32,146 nucleotides of DNA from Rhodobacter sp. SGA-6-6. Its GTDB lineage: Bacteria > Pseudomonadota > Alphaproteobacteria > Rhodobacterales > Rhodobacteraceae. Location of the stretch: assembly GCF_011043545.1 (NCBI RefSeq), contig NZ_JAAKGP010000020.1, forward strand, positions 1 to 32,146, written 5' to 3'. This document shows, in pieces, positions 31,795 through 32,146 of the stretch; positions within the stretch are counted from its first letter, which is position 1; each line of letters begins with the position of its first letter. The position numbers and the translations under genes are program-made. Under the pieces are notes generated by a model. It was not told the origin of the DNA, made no database searches, and saw nothing but the letters and a program-made list of their open reading frames with translations.

Positions 31795-32146
31795 TCTCGC
31801 CTGACATCACAGCACGCCCATGAACGGCGAGCGTCGCGGTGAACCTCGGGCAGCCGAACCGTTGGATGACATCGAGAACGCGAGCCTCGTAAGCCGCCGG
31901 CCCGATGAGCCGACACAGGTCTGAAGCGTGAAACTGCCGGTTGCCACTTGGTGCAGCCTTGATCTGGTCGTGCAACTCCCGCTGCCGTGGATCAGGCGCT
32001 TGCTCCGACGTTGAAATAGGCGCAGCCTCCGGTCGGATCCCCGTACTAGGTGACGTTCGCCAGCGACGCATGAAACCGAGCAGGAACCCGGCCGGAACCT
32101 TGTCGTTCCCTCGCGCCAGGTTGAAGGCCAGGAAGCGGTCCCAGAT
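31784..32146 (-). CDS. C-terminal part of an unrecognised gene, runs off the right edge
   Basis: The frame is open to the end of the window, so the N-terminus is missing (about 120 residues seen). Visible: WDRFLAFNLARGNDKVPAGFLLGFMRRWR, a low-complexity linker, then LCRLIGPAAYEARVLDVIQRFGCPRF and LAVHGRAVMSGEISR at the C-terminus. I do not recognise the family. The segment from ARVLDVI onward is duplicated at 28533-28766. The ATG at 32071 is internal and should not be taken as the start. Confidence 0.6.
   Translation of the reverse strand: MWDRFLAFNLARGNDKVPAGFLLGFMRRWRTSPSTGIRPEAAPISTSEQAPDPRQRELHDQIKAAPSGNRQFHASDLCRLIGPAAYEARVLDVIQRFGCPRFTATLAVHGRAVMSGEISR

Overview
The window is about 32 kb of GC-rich alphaproteobacterial DNA, most likely a repABC plasmid (or plasmid-like replicon) of a Rhodobacteraceae-type host. 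The evidence is a complete minus-strand repA-repB-repC operon (about 19980 to 16447) with a probable antisense counter-transcribed RNA between repB and repC. Around it are genes typical of alphaproteobacterial plasmids: a DUF932 protein, a short RadC/JAB protein, a plasmid SSB, a long ParB-like protein, DUF6878- and DUF6915-type proteins, an RHE_PE00001-type protein and two toxin-antitoxin pairs. No rRNA, tRNA or CRISPR array was seen.

Layout. 1-1.5 kb: an Xre/RES toxin-antitoxin pair. 1.5-6.2 kb: a minus-strand run of small plasmid genes ending with radC and DUF932, with hairpins in several of the gaps. 6.4-8.0 kb: a DRT2-type antiviral reverse transcriptase and its upstream non-coding RNA region. 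8.1-9.3 kb: ssb and a divergent H-NS-like gene. 9.3-12.8 kb: a short prokaryotic Argonaute operon whose partner protein reads Mrr-TIR-APAZ. 13-16.3 kb: a small membrane protein, a hypothetical protein and a 723-residue ParB-like protein. 16.4-20 kb: the repABC core with parS-like palindromes just beyond repC. 20.1-20.8 kb: vapBC. 20.9-23.1 kb: a serine recombinase and a divergent RHE_PE00001-type gene behind a leaderless-looking promoter and operator. 23.3-28.2 kb: sbcD-sbcC. 28.8-31.5 kb: an AAA_13/RloC-like ATPase with a CxxC motif, flanked by two direct copies of one gene segment; the second copy runs off the right edge.

The most notable result is at 7810-7942. The DNA strand complementary to the predicted DRT2 non-coding RNA carries a consensus -10 (TATAAT, 7822-7827) upstream of a Shine-Dalgarno and ATG, and a consensus -35 (TTGACA, 7928-7933) about 100 bp downstream, in the wrong order for a promoter. 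Joining the unit head to tail at a 4-base direct repeat (AACG at 7810-7813 and 7939-7942) gives a 129-nt unit. That join puts TTGACA exactly 17 bp before TATAAT and leaves one frame of 43 codons with no stop. This is what is expected of a rolling-circle reverse-transcribed 'never-ending' gene (neo) as described for DRT2, and here its promoter, ribosome binding site, start codon and repeat length can be read from sequence alone.

Together the cargo (DRT2, Mrr-TIR-APAZ/pAgo, AAA_13 ATPase, possibly SbcCD, and two toxin-antitoxin modules) makes this a plasmid that combines stable inheritance with several anti-phage or anti-plasmid functions.
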